A stretch of DNA of 34,410 bases from Magnetococcales bacterium HCHbin5 (GTDB taxonomy: Bacteria; Pseudomonadota; Magnetococcia; Magnetococcales; Magnetaquicoccaceae): assembly GCA_002753505.1 (NCBI GenBank), contig PEAG01000037.1, forward strand, positions 1-34,410, in the 5' to 3' direction. Position 1 is the stretch's first letter; every line of letters begins with the position of its first letter. The translations under genes were made by a program, and so were the position numbers. This document shows, in pieces, positions 15,969 through 23,049 of the stretch. The notes beneath the pieces are model-generated. The model had not been told where the DNA came from. It did not search any database and saw only the letters and a program-made list of their open reading frames with translations.

Positions 15969-16561
15969 TACGCTGCCTCCTTCCGAGCCAAGTCATTGAC
16001 CACCCACTGAGTTACGACAAATTTGCCGAACGGCCCTTTGCACGCCGGGCGGAAGTCGCCGAGGCCGATCCGACTTCCCGCCGCATCGATGATTTCACGG
16101 AGGAGCTTGACCGTCATCATCGAGTCGTCGATGGTGATCGTGAACCGCAGTTTCCAGTCGTTGAAGGATGGCCGATGGGAGAGGATACGCCCACCGGTCG
16201 AAGGGATCCGAACCGCACGAGTGTCCACAGTCCACGGTTCCGTGTGTTCGATTGGAAGCTCAATCTCATCGATAGCCATGCACGCTGGAATCATTGACGA
16301 TTTTTGCGTCGTGATAAGACTTTTTCCGGCCTTGAAAAATTTCCCGCCGTCGATGATGGCCCGGAACAGATTGGGAGCCGGAATCATCACCTGATCAGAG
16401 TTCCCCACATACAGCTTGCTCTCCGCAATCTCCCTCGGAGTGCCACGGTCACCGACGACACCGCTACGCGTCCCAGAGGTAGACGCCAGTTGGGCAGCGT
16501 CACCGAATTTGTTGCACAACAGCGGCGTTATGCCTTCGATTTCAATAGAAATGCTCTTCAT
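15968..16561 (-). CDS. phage protein with RAMP-like features, unknown role
   Basis: The start at 16561 follows GGAGG eight bases upstream; a longer frame to 16771 is pentamer-repeat sequence and not translated in my view. The 197-residue protein begins MKSISIEIEGITPLL, continues with PREIAESKLY and IPAPNLFRAI, and ends with GLGDFRPACKGPFGKFVVTQW. I know this pattern from a widespread phage family found next to Sak4 or other annealing proteins. The glycine-rich end and the opening strand recall the RAMP/Cas7 ferredoxin fold, which suggests RNA or single-strand DNA binding, but this is inference. No CRISPR genes are present. It is coupled to the Sak4-like gene by a TAATG overlap. Confidence 0.7.
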   Translation of the reverse strand: MKSISIEIEGITPLLCNKFGDAAQLASTSGTRSGVVGDRGTPREIAESKLYVGNSDQVMIPAPNLFRAIIDGGKFFKAGKSLITTQKSSMIPACMAIDEIELPIEHTEPWTVDTRAVRIPSTGGRILSHRPSFNDWKLRFTITIDDSMMTVKLLREIIDAAGSRIGLGDFRPACKGPFGKFVVTQWVVNDLARKEAA

Positions 16562-16632
16562 TTTTTTGTCCTCCAATTTAAGGTTATGATTTCCGCATTG
16601 ATGTGCGGATGTTAAAAACTGCTTAAAAACCC
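16562..16632. promoter_or_regulatory. leader between pentamer array and RAMP-like gene
   Basis: This short stretch holds the GGAGG ribosome-binding site of the gene at 15968..16561 and an A/T-rich part (GTTAAAAACTGCTTAAAAACCC on the plus strand, 16,611-16,632), which serves as the first A-rich separator of the pentamer array. Confidence 0.5.
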
Positions 16633-17229
16633 TTGCCATGCCATGCCTCGCCTGGCATTGCCACGCCCAGCCCTGCCCAGCCCAGCCACGAAAAACAAAA
16701 ATCACATTAAAACCTCGCCTTGCCCCGCCAGGCCACGCATTGCCTTGCCCAGCCATGCACTGCATTGCCAAGCCTTACCATACCTGTCCAAACCAAATCA
16801 CAGAAAAAACCCTTGCCTTGCCGCACCGTGCAACGCCGCGCATCGCCCAGCCGTGCCCTTCCTTGCCGCTCCGAGCCTCGCCTCGCCTGGCCACGTCATG
16901 AAAACCAAATCACTTAAAAAACCCGTGCCTTGCCATGCCTCGCCATGCTATGCCGCGCCTGGCATTGCCACGCCCAGCCCTGCCTCGCTGTGCCGTACCA
17001 TGTTGATTTGCCTGTGGTAAACTAATTAGTAAAATCCATGCCTTGCCGCGCCTTGCCTAGCCCCGCCTTGCCCCACCTAGCCTTGCCATGCATCGCATCG
17101 CCATGCTGGTCAGAACAAATCACGATTAAAAAACCCTCGCTGCGCCTCGCCATTCCATGCATCGCCAATCCGTGCCGTACATCGCCACGCATAGCCTGTC
17201 CGAGCCGGTCATCGCCTCGCCCCGCAGCA
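16633..17229. repeat. six-block phased GCCNN pentamer array
   Basis: Six blocks built from 5-bp units NNGCC lie at about 16,633-16,690, 16,715-16,789, 16,813-16,899, 16,925-16,999, 17,038-17,111 and 17,136-17,229. Within a block the phase is kept although the NN positions change; for example, 16,925-16,999 is exactly 15 units. Blocks are separated by A/T-rich spacers of about 23-38 bp. Four of these share AATCAC (starts 16,700, 16,796, 16,908 and 17,118) followed by an A-run and CC or CCC. The array fills the gap between two genes of the early operon and does not encode a convincing protein. Confidence 0.92.
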
Positions 17230-17700
17230 TCAAACCGTTTTTTCAAACTGGAAGCTCTGTTTCCCAGTCCGAACCGTTCTGGCATCCACAAAGGCATCCC
17301 TGATATGGAGTGGCCATGCGGAAAATTTCCTCTCATCAACGGTCAGCGTTGTTTTGATGTACTCACTGACATCCTCACCGCTCTCCGCAATACGGGTGGC
17401 GATAGTTGCCAGTTTTCCCTGATCCCACGAGACTTCTTTTTTCTGGTCGGCGATAAGCTCAATGCCGTCTTCGTGAAACCGTACAATGCCAAACTCTTTA
17501 CCGCTTTCCTGCCGGATAGCAGTGGCCCGATCACCAAAACGGCGTGCCAGCACTCCATTGAGCAGGTCGCTGACCAGTTTGGTTTGGCTGACCGCCTCGG
17601 CCACCTCTTTCTGGAGACGGGCCAGTTCACCGACTGGCAGGGCCGCGACATCGCCCAGGGGCATTTGTCGCAGTTGATTAAGCGTGATGGGTTGGTTCAT
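17230..17700 (-). CDS. conserved phage recombination-module protein, unknown role
   Basis: The start at 17700 is set by AAAGGAG eight bases upstream, giving 156 residues. The N-terminus (MNQPITLNQLRQMPLGDVAALPVGELARLQKEVAEA) is helical. The rest includes SWDQGKLATIATRIAESGEDVSEYI and DERKFSAWPLHIRDAF before an end reading ARTVRTGKQSFQFEK. I recognise this pattern from phages where it sits just before annealing-ATPase modules, but I know no function. It overlaps the RHH gene upstream by 23 bases and is separated from the RAMP-like gene by the pentamer array. A longer frame to 17793 lies in another gene's coding sequence and is rejected. Confidence 0.7.
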   Translation of the reverse strand: MNQPITLNQLRQMPLGDVAALPVGELARLQKEVAEAVSQTKLVSDLLNGVLARRFGDRATAIRQESGKEFGIVRFHEDGIELIADQKKEVSWDQGKLATIATRIAESGEDVSEYIKTTLTVDERKFSAWPLHIRDAFVDARTVRTGKQSFQFEKTV

Positions 17701-18055
17701 CTTGTTGCTCCTTTTGGGCACATTCTGGACATTGGATAAAGGCACGGATAATGGTCCCAGGCGGAATGGCCGGTTGACTGCAAGCCGCTCCACACTGGGA
17801 ACAGGTGATCGGCACCGGGTTGATCGGCACCCTGAAAACGATGGCCTTGGCCATCAACCTCTCCCACGCGCTGTATGGCGCATTGGGCTGGTTCGCCAAA
17901 TCGAAACACTCAAAGCTCATCTGCAGGCGAGTCACAATTTCCGCGTTCAGCGTGCGGTTGCTCTCTTCGGCCCCCTGCTTGAGCCGGTCTTTCAGCCCTT
18001 CCGGGAAGGAGACTGTGTACCGGTTGTTGTCACTGAGGAATCTCTGCCGTGACAT
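17678..18055 (-). CDS. Arc-like ribbon-helix-helix protein with zinc ribbon
   Basis: The 125-residue protein begins at 18055, with GGAGG five bases upstream. Its N-terminal part (RYTVSFPEGLKDRLKQGAEE, then SNRTLNAEIVTRLQ) is typical of Arc/MetJ ribbon-helix-helix DNA-binding domains. The C-terminal part has CSQCG ... CPEC, a likely zinc ribbon. Fusion of the two in one small phage protein suggests a transcription regulator, perhaps of the early operon, but targets are unknown. It stands between the ParB-like gene and the conserved recombination-module gene and overlaps the latter by 23 bases, so translational coupling is likely. Confidence 0.8.
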   Translation of the reverse strand: MSRQRFLSDNNRYTVSFPEGLKDRLKQGAEESNRTLNAEIVTRLQMSFECFDLANQPNAPYSAWERLMAKAIVFRVPINPVPITCSQCGAACSQPAIPPGTIIRAFIQCPECAQKEQQDEPTHHA

Positions 18056-18102
18056 GATATCCTCCATTCATAACAGGTTGAAATTCTGGTTCCCGATCGG
18101 TG

Positions 18103-19374
18103 CTACCGCCGTTTGACGCTCTTGATCAGAAACACCAAGTCGCTGAGACGGCTCTCGAATGTGTTCAGGGTCTCCATTTGGAAAGCCCCGGGATCAGTCG
18201 CCAGATTGTTCTCAAAGTCGTCCAACATGGCCTTCAACGCCGCCCCTCGATTGCTCTGCCGGACAGGGTCTGCATTGATCTCGTCCAACTGATGCCCGAG
18301 GTAGATGCACCGCTCCTCTGCCTCCAGGGCGCGATGTTTCCAATCCTCCAACTCGGTCATGAGACTGGCAGGGGGCGGTACCGGCTCGGATGGACTGGAC
18401 TCCAATTCCTTGATGCGTGCCTTGAGGGCGGTGCGCTCCTTGTTCAGGGTTCTGATCCGCTCCTTCTGCGCCAACACCTCGCCAGACGCATCTTTGGCCA
18501 GCCGTTTCCAATCCACGGCACCATTCGGGACGGGTGGATCGTCGGTCTCTCTGCTCTCTTCCTCACTGGGCCAACTGGGGGTGGTCACCTGTGGACGGGC
18601 GGCTTCCTCCTTTTGCCGGACAACCTCACGAATGCTGCGGGCCTTGCCATCCAGAACCGCCTGCACGGCTGCCTTCTGCTCCGACTCCTCCATGTCGGCG
18701 AGTGCGTCCAGTTCCAGACTGTTGTCGGCGATGCTTGCCACATCGCGGATAGAGTCCCGGATCTCCTGACTGATGTTGTTGGCACGGCGAACAGACCTCT
18801 GAACGCAACGTTCTGTCTTTCTTATTTTCTTTGCTGTATCAGCCGCAAACGACATTTGTTGCGGATGGGTGGCCTTGTCCGAAAACGCAGTTGTTGTATC
18901 CTCTCTTGGGCTGTTTTGACTGAAAACGACGTTAACTTCGTTTTCAGTCCGTTCCCTGGTTCCAACGCCGTTCTTTCCACCACCACATGCACCATGACGG
19001 ACTTCCGGGTGCATCGTCTCATACAGAGACTTGCGCTCGGCCAGATGCTCGGCCCGCTCCAAATGGGTCAGATCTGCCCGGCACAGATTCTCATCGATCT
19101 CGGCCAACCGCTGGTCCACATCCGAACCGGTGCCAATGGTGGCGGGAATCTCCGTTTTGCCCAGTTTCTTGTACGCCTCCAACCGGTGGTTCCCGGCAAT
19201 CAGGCGAAACATGCCCGTCTCCTCCTGCCCTTCGTCATCCAATATTGGGCTCACCACGATGGGGTTCATCAGGCCAACCTCTTCGATACTCCCAGCCAAC
19301 AGATCCACTGCTTCCTGACGGATCTGCCGCAGTCGCTTGCCGACCACGATGCTTTCAATTGGAATCATGCTCAT
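18103..19374 (-). CDS. ParB-like protein with coiled-coil C-terminus
   Basis: The 423-residue protein opens with IPIESIVVGKRLRQ and has the ParB/Srx strands PIVVSPI, then FRLIAGNHRLEAYKKLG, then ENLCRADLTHLERAEH. A middle part rich in Ser and Thr leads to a Glu/Arg/Lys-rich region (about 290-360) that is probably a coiled coil. Chromosomal ParB proteins bind CTP and parS sites; phage copies have varied roles in replication, partition or modification. No ParA neighbour or parS site is seen, so a partition role is not supported. It follows the NGQH-type protein by 19 bp. The start ATG 19374 is preceded by GAGGA; ATG two codons later is possible. Confidence 0.82.
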   Translation of the reverse strand: MSMIPIESIVVGKRLRQIRQEAVDLLAGSIEEVGLMNPIVVSPILDDEGQEETGMFRLIAGNHRLEAYKKLGKTEIPATIGTGSDVDQRLAEIDENLCRADLTHLERAEHLAERKSLYETMHPEVRHGACGGGKNGVGTRERTENEVNVVFSQNSPREDTTTAFSDKATHPQQMSFAADTAKKIRKTERCVQRSVRRANNISQEIRDSIRDVASIADNSLELDALADMEESEQKAAVQAVLDGKARSIREVVRQKEEAARPQVTTPSWPSEEESRETDDPPVPNGAVDWKRLAKDASGEVLAQKERIRTLNKERTALKARIKELESSPSEPVPPPASLMTELEDWKHRALEAEERCIYLGHQLDEINADPVRQSNRGAALKAMLDDFENNLATDPGAFQMETLNTFESRLSDLVFLIKSVKRR

Positions 19375-19393
19375 CTCTTTGTATCCTCTCTGC

Positions 19394-20284
19394 TCACTGT
19401 TCCTGTTGACCCTTGTGCGGAGTGCCCTTGATCAGGATCTCCCGTTCCGGATCGACAACGTTGATACGGGTGATGGAGTTGCCAGCAAAAAAGGCATTCC
19501 ACGCAACTGCCACGGCCCTGGCCACGTAGGCCGGGGTGACTGTCTTGTTCCCCCGAATGAATGGCCCACGATTGGTGCGGGTCAGATCGACGAATTCATG
19601 CAGGATCTTGCGGGGGTCATTGCTGCGCAGCCCGTCATTTAAGACCACCTGCCGCCAGAACTCCCGCGCCTTTTTCTCCTGGTGGCGGAAGGTGACCAGG
19701 GCCACCGACAGGATGGGGGCCTTCGTGAGCAACACCGCGTCCTTGCCACCACCGAGGATGGTCTCGAAAAAAGCGTTGCCCTCCTCCTCCCAGGTCTTGA
19801 CCTCGGTGAGAACATCCTCCTGGCACCGACTGTCGGCGCGACGGAATCCCCCCTGGATAAACCGCAGCGCAGCCGCCACGTTGGTCGCCTGCTTCAGCGA
19901 CATCCCGATCTGGTTGTGCAAATCCCTGGCTTTGATGGAGTCCATGACGGACCGGGAGAGATGGTTGTCATGCCGGGAGTAAAGCTCGGCCACCTCGTCC
20001 ATGGTCTCCGCGACAGAGATCAGCACGGTCAGGGTTGTCGGCACACCTGCCTTTTCGATGGCGGACAGGGTGTGCTGGCCGTTGACCAGGAGCTGCTCGT
20101 TGCGGAACCGGACAAAATGGATCTGGGTGCCCTGGATGAACCGCCCGGCGTTGATCTCCTGCACCAGGGCATCCCGATGGCGGGGACGCATGGACCGCTG
20201 GCGAGAAAAAATGTTGTGCTGGAGCCAATCGCCAGCCACCTCCGGGGTGACTTTGACCTGCTTGTTTGAGTGAATCTGAATCAT
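19394..20284 (-). CDS. ParB-related NGQH-motif protein
   Basis: The 296-residue protein has LLVNGQHTLSAIEKAGVP near residues 66-83, resembling the DGQHR-type motif of ParB-related and DndB-like proteins. The following part contains ELYSRHDNHLSRSVMDS and a long helical C-terminal domain. The family is common near ParB-like and HTH genes in phage early regions, but I know no demonstrated activity; nucleotide or DNA-end binding is only inferred. The start at 20284 overlaps the HTH_17 stop as ATGA. Together with the ParB-like gene just downstream and the fusion at 3637..5001, it makes three ParB-related proteins in one phage. Confidence 0.7.
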   Translation of the reverse strand: MIQIHSNKQVKVTPEVAGDWLQHNIFSRQRSMRPRHRDALVQEINAGRFIQGTQIHFVRFRNEQLLVNGQHTLSAIEKAGVPTTLTVLISVAETMDEVAELYSRHDNHLSRSVMDSIKARDLHNQIGMSLKQATNVAAALRFIQGGFRRADSRCQEDVLTEVKTWEEEGNAFFETILGGGKDAVLLTKAPILSVALVTFRHQEKKAREFWRQVVLNDGLRSNDPRKILHEFVDLTRTNRGPFIRGNKTVTPAYVARAVAVAWNAFFAGNSITRINVVDPEREILIKGTPHKGQQEQ

Positions 20285-20499
20285 GCCCTTTCCTCCTGCC
20301 TATTCTGTTTGGATGCATTGTTTGTGTGAACGTGGTGTTCGGCCTCGTACTGCTCGACGTCGTGCTCGCGGTACATGATGTGGCCGCCTATTTTCAGGTA
20401 GGCCGGGCCTTTGTTCTTGCACCGCCAGTTTTGCAGCGTTCTGGGGTTGATTCCCCACCGACGCGCAAGCTGAAATGGGTTGATGTGACGGGTCTCCAT
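20281..20499 (-). CDS. HTH_17 (excisionase/MerR-like) DNA-binding protein
   Basis: I place the start at 20499 with GGGAGGA upstream, giving 72 residues. The sequence INPFQLARRWGINPRTLQNW, followed by GPAYLKIGGHIMYREHDVEQY, is a typical winged HTH of the MerR/HTH_17 type, which includes excisionases and small phage regulators. It is the first gene of the long early operon, downstream of the predicted promoter at 20,626-20,653 and next to the first cluster of 11-bp repeats, so it may act on those sites. An excisionase role is also possible, though it is far from the recombinase. Its stop overlaps the next start. Confidence 0.85.
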   Translation of the reverse strand: METRHINPFQLARRWGINPRTLQNWRCKNKGPAYLKIGGHIMYREHDVEQYEAEHHVHTNNASKQNRQEERA

Positions 20500-20556
20500 G
20501 CCGTGCCTTCCTCCCGGTTGCGTGTTGAACATGGGACGGATGGTAGCAGGGGGGAA

Positions 20557-20600
20557 GGTAGGAGAAAGGAAGGAGAAAGGTAGGGAAAAGGTAGGAGCAA
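20557..20600. repeat. iteron cluster 1: four 11-bp tandem repeats
   Basis: Four exactly abutting 11-mers start at 20557, 20568, 20579 and 20590 with the consensus GGTAGGAGMAA; the second and third have one or more changes. They lie downstream of the predicted early promoter and about 60 bp upstream of the HTH_17 start codon. The period is about one helical turn, so a bound protein would occupy one face of the DNA. Confidence 0.85.
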
Positions 20601-20625
20601 CTTTTTTTTGCATTTTTTTGGGAAA

Positions 20626-20653
20626 ATTTTATGGCCTGAAAAATGCGTGACAA
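20626..20653 (-). promoter_or_regulatory. predicted sigma-70 early promoter
   Basis: On the minus strand TTGTCA (20,653-20,648) is followed after 16 bp by TAAAAT (20,631-20,626), a near-consensus -35/-10 pair in an A/T-rich stretch. It points toward the HTH_17 gene and the long early operon. An 18-bp palindrome lies just upstream, iteron cluster 1 lies in the leader, and cluster 2 lies further upstream. Confidence 0.65.
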
Positions 20654-20674
20654 AAGATGGCAACGATTTAAAAA

Positions 20675-20692
20675 CAAACAATATATTGTTTG
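20675..20692. promoter_or_regulatory. perfect 18-bp palindrome
   Basis: CAAACAATATATTGTTTG is its own reverse complement with no loop. It is about 22 bp upstream of the predicted -35 element of the early promoter. Such a site suits a dimeric regulator (activator or repressor) and, being A/T-rich, could also contribute to DNA opening if this region is an origin. Confidence 0.7.
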
Positions 20693-20729
20693 ATCAGTCC
20701 GGACGAGCGGAAAAATCTGGCAGATCTCG

Positions 20730-20745
20730 CACCCGCAAACGGGTG
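20730..20745. other. small GC hairpin CACCCG-CAAA-CGGGTG
   Basis: A six-base-pair stem with a four-base loop lies between the palindrome and iteron cluster 2. It has no T-run on the minus side, so it is not a convincing terminator. Its place supports the view of 20.5-20.9 kb as a dense control or replication region. Confidence 0.45.
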
Positions 20746-20765
20746 TGAAAAACGGGGGAGAGGCA

Positions 20766-20798
20766 GGTAGGAGCAAGGTAGGAACAAGGTAGGAGCAG
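20766..20798. repeat. iteron cluster 2: three 11-bp tandem repeats
   Basis: GGTAGGAGCAA, GGTAGGAACAA and GGTAGGAGCAG start at 20766, 20777 and 20788. They have the same orientation and period as cluster 1, which lies about 165 bp to the left across an A/T-rich stretch. Beyond cluster 2, up to 20,882, the sequence is purine-rich with no gene. Confidence 0.85.
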
Positions 20799-20882
20799 AT
20801 GGGTGAAAGCAGGAAGGTGGCAGACAGCAGAGGATGGAAACAGACAGGAGCATGGCTGGGAGGACGAGGAAGAGGGCGGGTG

Positions 20883-20908
20883 GCTGGCCCCGTGTAAACG
20901 GGACCAGC
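20883..20908. terminator. possible terminator hairpin after the 314-aa gene
   Basis: GCTGG-C-CCCGT / ACGGG-A-CCAGC with loop GTAA forms a ten-pair stem with one mismatch, 19 bp beyond the stop of the gene at 20927..21871. The following minus-strand sequence is not T-rich, so intrinsic termination is uncertain. It may be an RNA-stabilising hairpin. Confidence 0.4.
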
Positions 20909-20926
20909 GAAAATCGTGTGCCAGGG

Positions 20927-21871
20927 TTACGCTTTCAACCAGCAGAATCCACCGCCGTAGCCAATCAGATCCCTCCAGTCGGACCGTCCGCTGAAAAATT
21001 TGGCCAGGCTGTTGGCCTTCATCGAAGCTTCAACATTTTCCAACACAACCTGTGTGCGGCATTTCTTCTCACCTCGCTGCCATGCCCTGACCAGGATGCC
21101 GATCAATTGCCTTTGCTTCTCGCCCGTGAAAGTGAACTCGCGCCCATTGACCCGCACCACATCGTAGTCGGGACTGGCCCAAACCGGAGACAGATCATCC
21201 ACTTCACCTGTCACGCCAGTCAGAACGCTCTCCAACAGATCCATGTCCAGGCGATAACGATCCGCTTCCATGATCATGGCATCGTCCAGGCTGAGCATGC
21301 GAAATCCGTGAGGCAACTCGACATGCCGCCCCGTTGGGATATCCCTGGCCAGCACCACCCCTGGCGATTTGCCACCGAGACGTTTCAAGGCATCGTAGAT
21401 GTCATCAAAACTCTGGTGTGCGGCCATCCGTCTGGCCAGAAAAACAGTCGCCTTGCCAGAGCCAAGCGGAAACGAACCGATGCTCCAGAGAAAATTTTTA
21501 AGGACTGAGCGCGGTTCCCCACTCAATCCAGCGATTTCCTGGATGTGGCGCACGAAGCGGCCTATCTCCAGGTTGTAGGTCTTTAAATCCTCCTCGGGGA
21601 CATCCACGTAATAGCCGTCATCAAAGCTGATATACTGGTAGGTCCGGGTCTCTTCATTCCACACAGGCTCTACCAATCCGGCACCCTCGTTATGCCGGTC
21701 GGGTACCACCGTGCGGATTGCACCCTCTGTCAGAAACCCATGGTCGATGAGGATTTTTCCCTCATCGGTGTAGAAATCCGCAATGTTGCCACCTGGCATT
21801 TCCGGCTCTGAAAAGTTGAAAATGTCCAAAGCTAACTGGAATGTTTTGAACGGCATCGGCGTAATGGTCAC
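20927..21871 (-). CDS. unknown phage protein, third gene of repressor operon
   Basis: I do not recognise this 314-residue protein. I choose GTG 21871, with AAGGAGG about seven bases upstream, three bases past the upstream stop; GTG 21877 and ATG 21856 are alternatives. The middle contains SFDDGYYVDVPEEDLKTYN and LWSIGSFPLGSGKATVFLARR. The last 80 residues (VNGREFTFTGEKQRQLIG, QVVLENVEAS, GYGGGFCWLK) look like a winged-helix module. It follows two coupled genes, an S24 repressor and a 391-residue protein, and so is probably expressed in the lysogen. Possible roles are regulation, host-range or superinfection defence; none can be shown here. Confidence 0.65.
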   Translation of the reverse strand: MTITPMPFKTFQLALDIFNFSEPEMPGGNIADFYTDEGKILIDHGFLTEGAIRTVVPDRHNEGAGLVEPVWNEETRTYQYISFDDGYYVDVPEEDLKTYNLEIGRFVRHIQEIAGLSGEPRSVLKNFLWSIGSFPLGSGKATVFLARRMAAHQSFDDIYDALKRLGGKSPGVVLARDIPTGRHVELPHGFRMLSLDDAMIMEADRYRLDMDLLESVLTGVTGEVDDLSPVWASPDYDVVRVNGREFTFTGEKQRQLIGILVRAWQRGEKKCRTQVVLENVEASMKANSLAKFFSGRSDWRDLIGYGGGFCWLKA

Positions 21872-21873
21872 GG

Positions 21874-23049
21874 TCACACCTCCTTCACCAGCCCCCAACG
21901 GGGGAGGTATTTGTCGCAGATCATGCGCTCCTGCTCGGTTTTGCTCTTCAGGTTGCAACCGTTCGGAAGGGAGATCGTCACGTTGATGGTACGCCCGCGC
22001 CCTGATGATCGCCGTGCCGGCCGTGTACGGACAGAGAAGATCGCCTCAGCCACCTCATATTCCCGCCGTAAATTTTGGGCACAGATGAGCGATGATTGTG
22101 CATGGTCGTAGACCGTTTCCTGTTTTTCCCAGTTGGTCAACAAGGCAAGATGGGGTTTGTCAGCCCCTTTGCGACGCAAGTTCAGGCGCAGTACCTTGAC
22201 TGCCGCAATGCCGTCAGTGGGATCACAGGGGAAGTCGTATGGCTGGAGTAACGGGGAGAGGTCATACTGGCGCAACGGAACCCGCATTCCCAAAATCCCC
22301 TGGCGCAAGATGATCTCGGCAAACAACCGGGCGAGCCGTGCCCGGTTTTCCGTCCCATTGGCAACCACCTCGATGATTCCACTGCCGGGTTCGTAGACGA
22401 TTGACACCTCATAAACCGGACGATGGGTCTGCAGTTCCAGATCCCCGGCCGCATTGAACACCAACTGCGCGTCAGGCAAGCCCTCCCGATAGATCACCGC
22501 CTGGACCACCCGCGACAACTGCTCCTTGGCCTCGACCCTCAGCCGCTCAAAAAGATCCAGGCGGGCATTGCGGGTGTCGAAAATGAGACGCACCTTCTCC
22601 TCAAACCGCCGATGGTCCTCCAGATCCTGGCTGACGGCCACACCACGGGGGCCGACAAAACCAGACCACATGCGCCCCTGGCGTCGGGTGTCGGCAAAAC
22701 GGGCCTCTTCGGCCTGACGAAACAGTGCCGGATCATCCATGAACAGCCACAAAGCCCGCTCATAGTGGCCGCCAAGCTCCTTCAGCGATTTCCGATCCGC
22801 CGACACATGCAGCATGGCCCATTGCCCTGCCTCATCCGTCATGTCCTGGACGCGATCGAAATCGGCATTCAACACTGCCAGGTTTCTTTCATCCAGCCTT
22901 TCCACGGCCTTGAGCAGGGCCGTGGCCGTATATCCCCTCCCATCGCTGCGTTCGTTGAAAATGCCGCCAACATCCAGGCCACGCCACAAGAAATAGTCCC
23001 GCAACCTCGGTGCGGGGGTGTTGCGGACCACCCGTGCAATCGTTGTCAT
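21874..23049 (-). CDS. unknown phage protein, second gene of repressor operon
   Basis: This 391-residue protein has no domain I can name. It begins MTTIARVVRNTPAPRLRDYF and has helix-rich parts such as RRFEEKVRLIFDTRNARLDLFERL, shown here only in outline, a strand-rich middle (VYEVSIVYEPGSGIIEVVA) and a basic part TRPARRSSGRGR. The start at 23049 overlaps the repressor stop as ATGA, and the stop is three bases before the next gene's likely start, so all three genes form one unit. Expression with the repressor suggests a lysogeny-stage role, possibly defence or regulation of the host. There is no signal peptide, membrane segment or nuclease motif that I can see. Confidence 0.65.
   Translation of the reverse strand: MTTIARVVRNTPAPRLRDYFLWRGLDVGGIFNERSDGRGYTATALLKAVERLDERNLAVLNADFDRVQDMTDEAGQWAMLHVSADRKSLKELGGHYERALWLFMDDPALFRQAEEARFADTRRQGRMWSGFVGPRGVAVSQDLEDHRRFEEKVRLIFDTRNARLDLFERLRVEAKEQLSRVVQAVIYREGLPDAQLVFNAAGDLELQTHRPVYEVSIVYEPGSGIIEVVANGTENRARLARLFAEIILRQGILGMRVPLRQYDLSPLLQPYDFPCDPTDGIAAVKVLRLNLRRKGADKPHLALLTNWEKQETVYDHAQSSLICAQNLRREYEVAEAIFSVRTRPARRSSGRGRTINVTISLPNGCNLKSKTEQERMICDKYLPRWGLVKEV

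Noticed and set aside
12618-16010. Very long plus-strand open frame (about 1130 codons)
   Set aside because: It runs antisense to the helicase, SSB-like and Sak4-like genes, which all have clear motifs and ribosome-binding sites. Its translation is low in complexity and shows no family. High G+C and the Gln/Pro-rich tail of the SSB-like gene explain the missing stops.
16562-17020. Open frames across the pentamer array on both strands
   Set aside because: GGCNN units lack stop codons in most phases, so long frames arise automatically. The peptides are mere Ala/Gly/Arg/Trp/His repeats with no conserved start or RBS.
16633-17229. CRISPR array
   Set aside because: There are repeated blocks and spacers, but the constant parts are degenerate pentamers, the unit lengths vary, and spacers are similar rather than unique.
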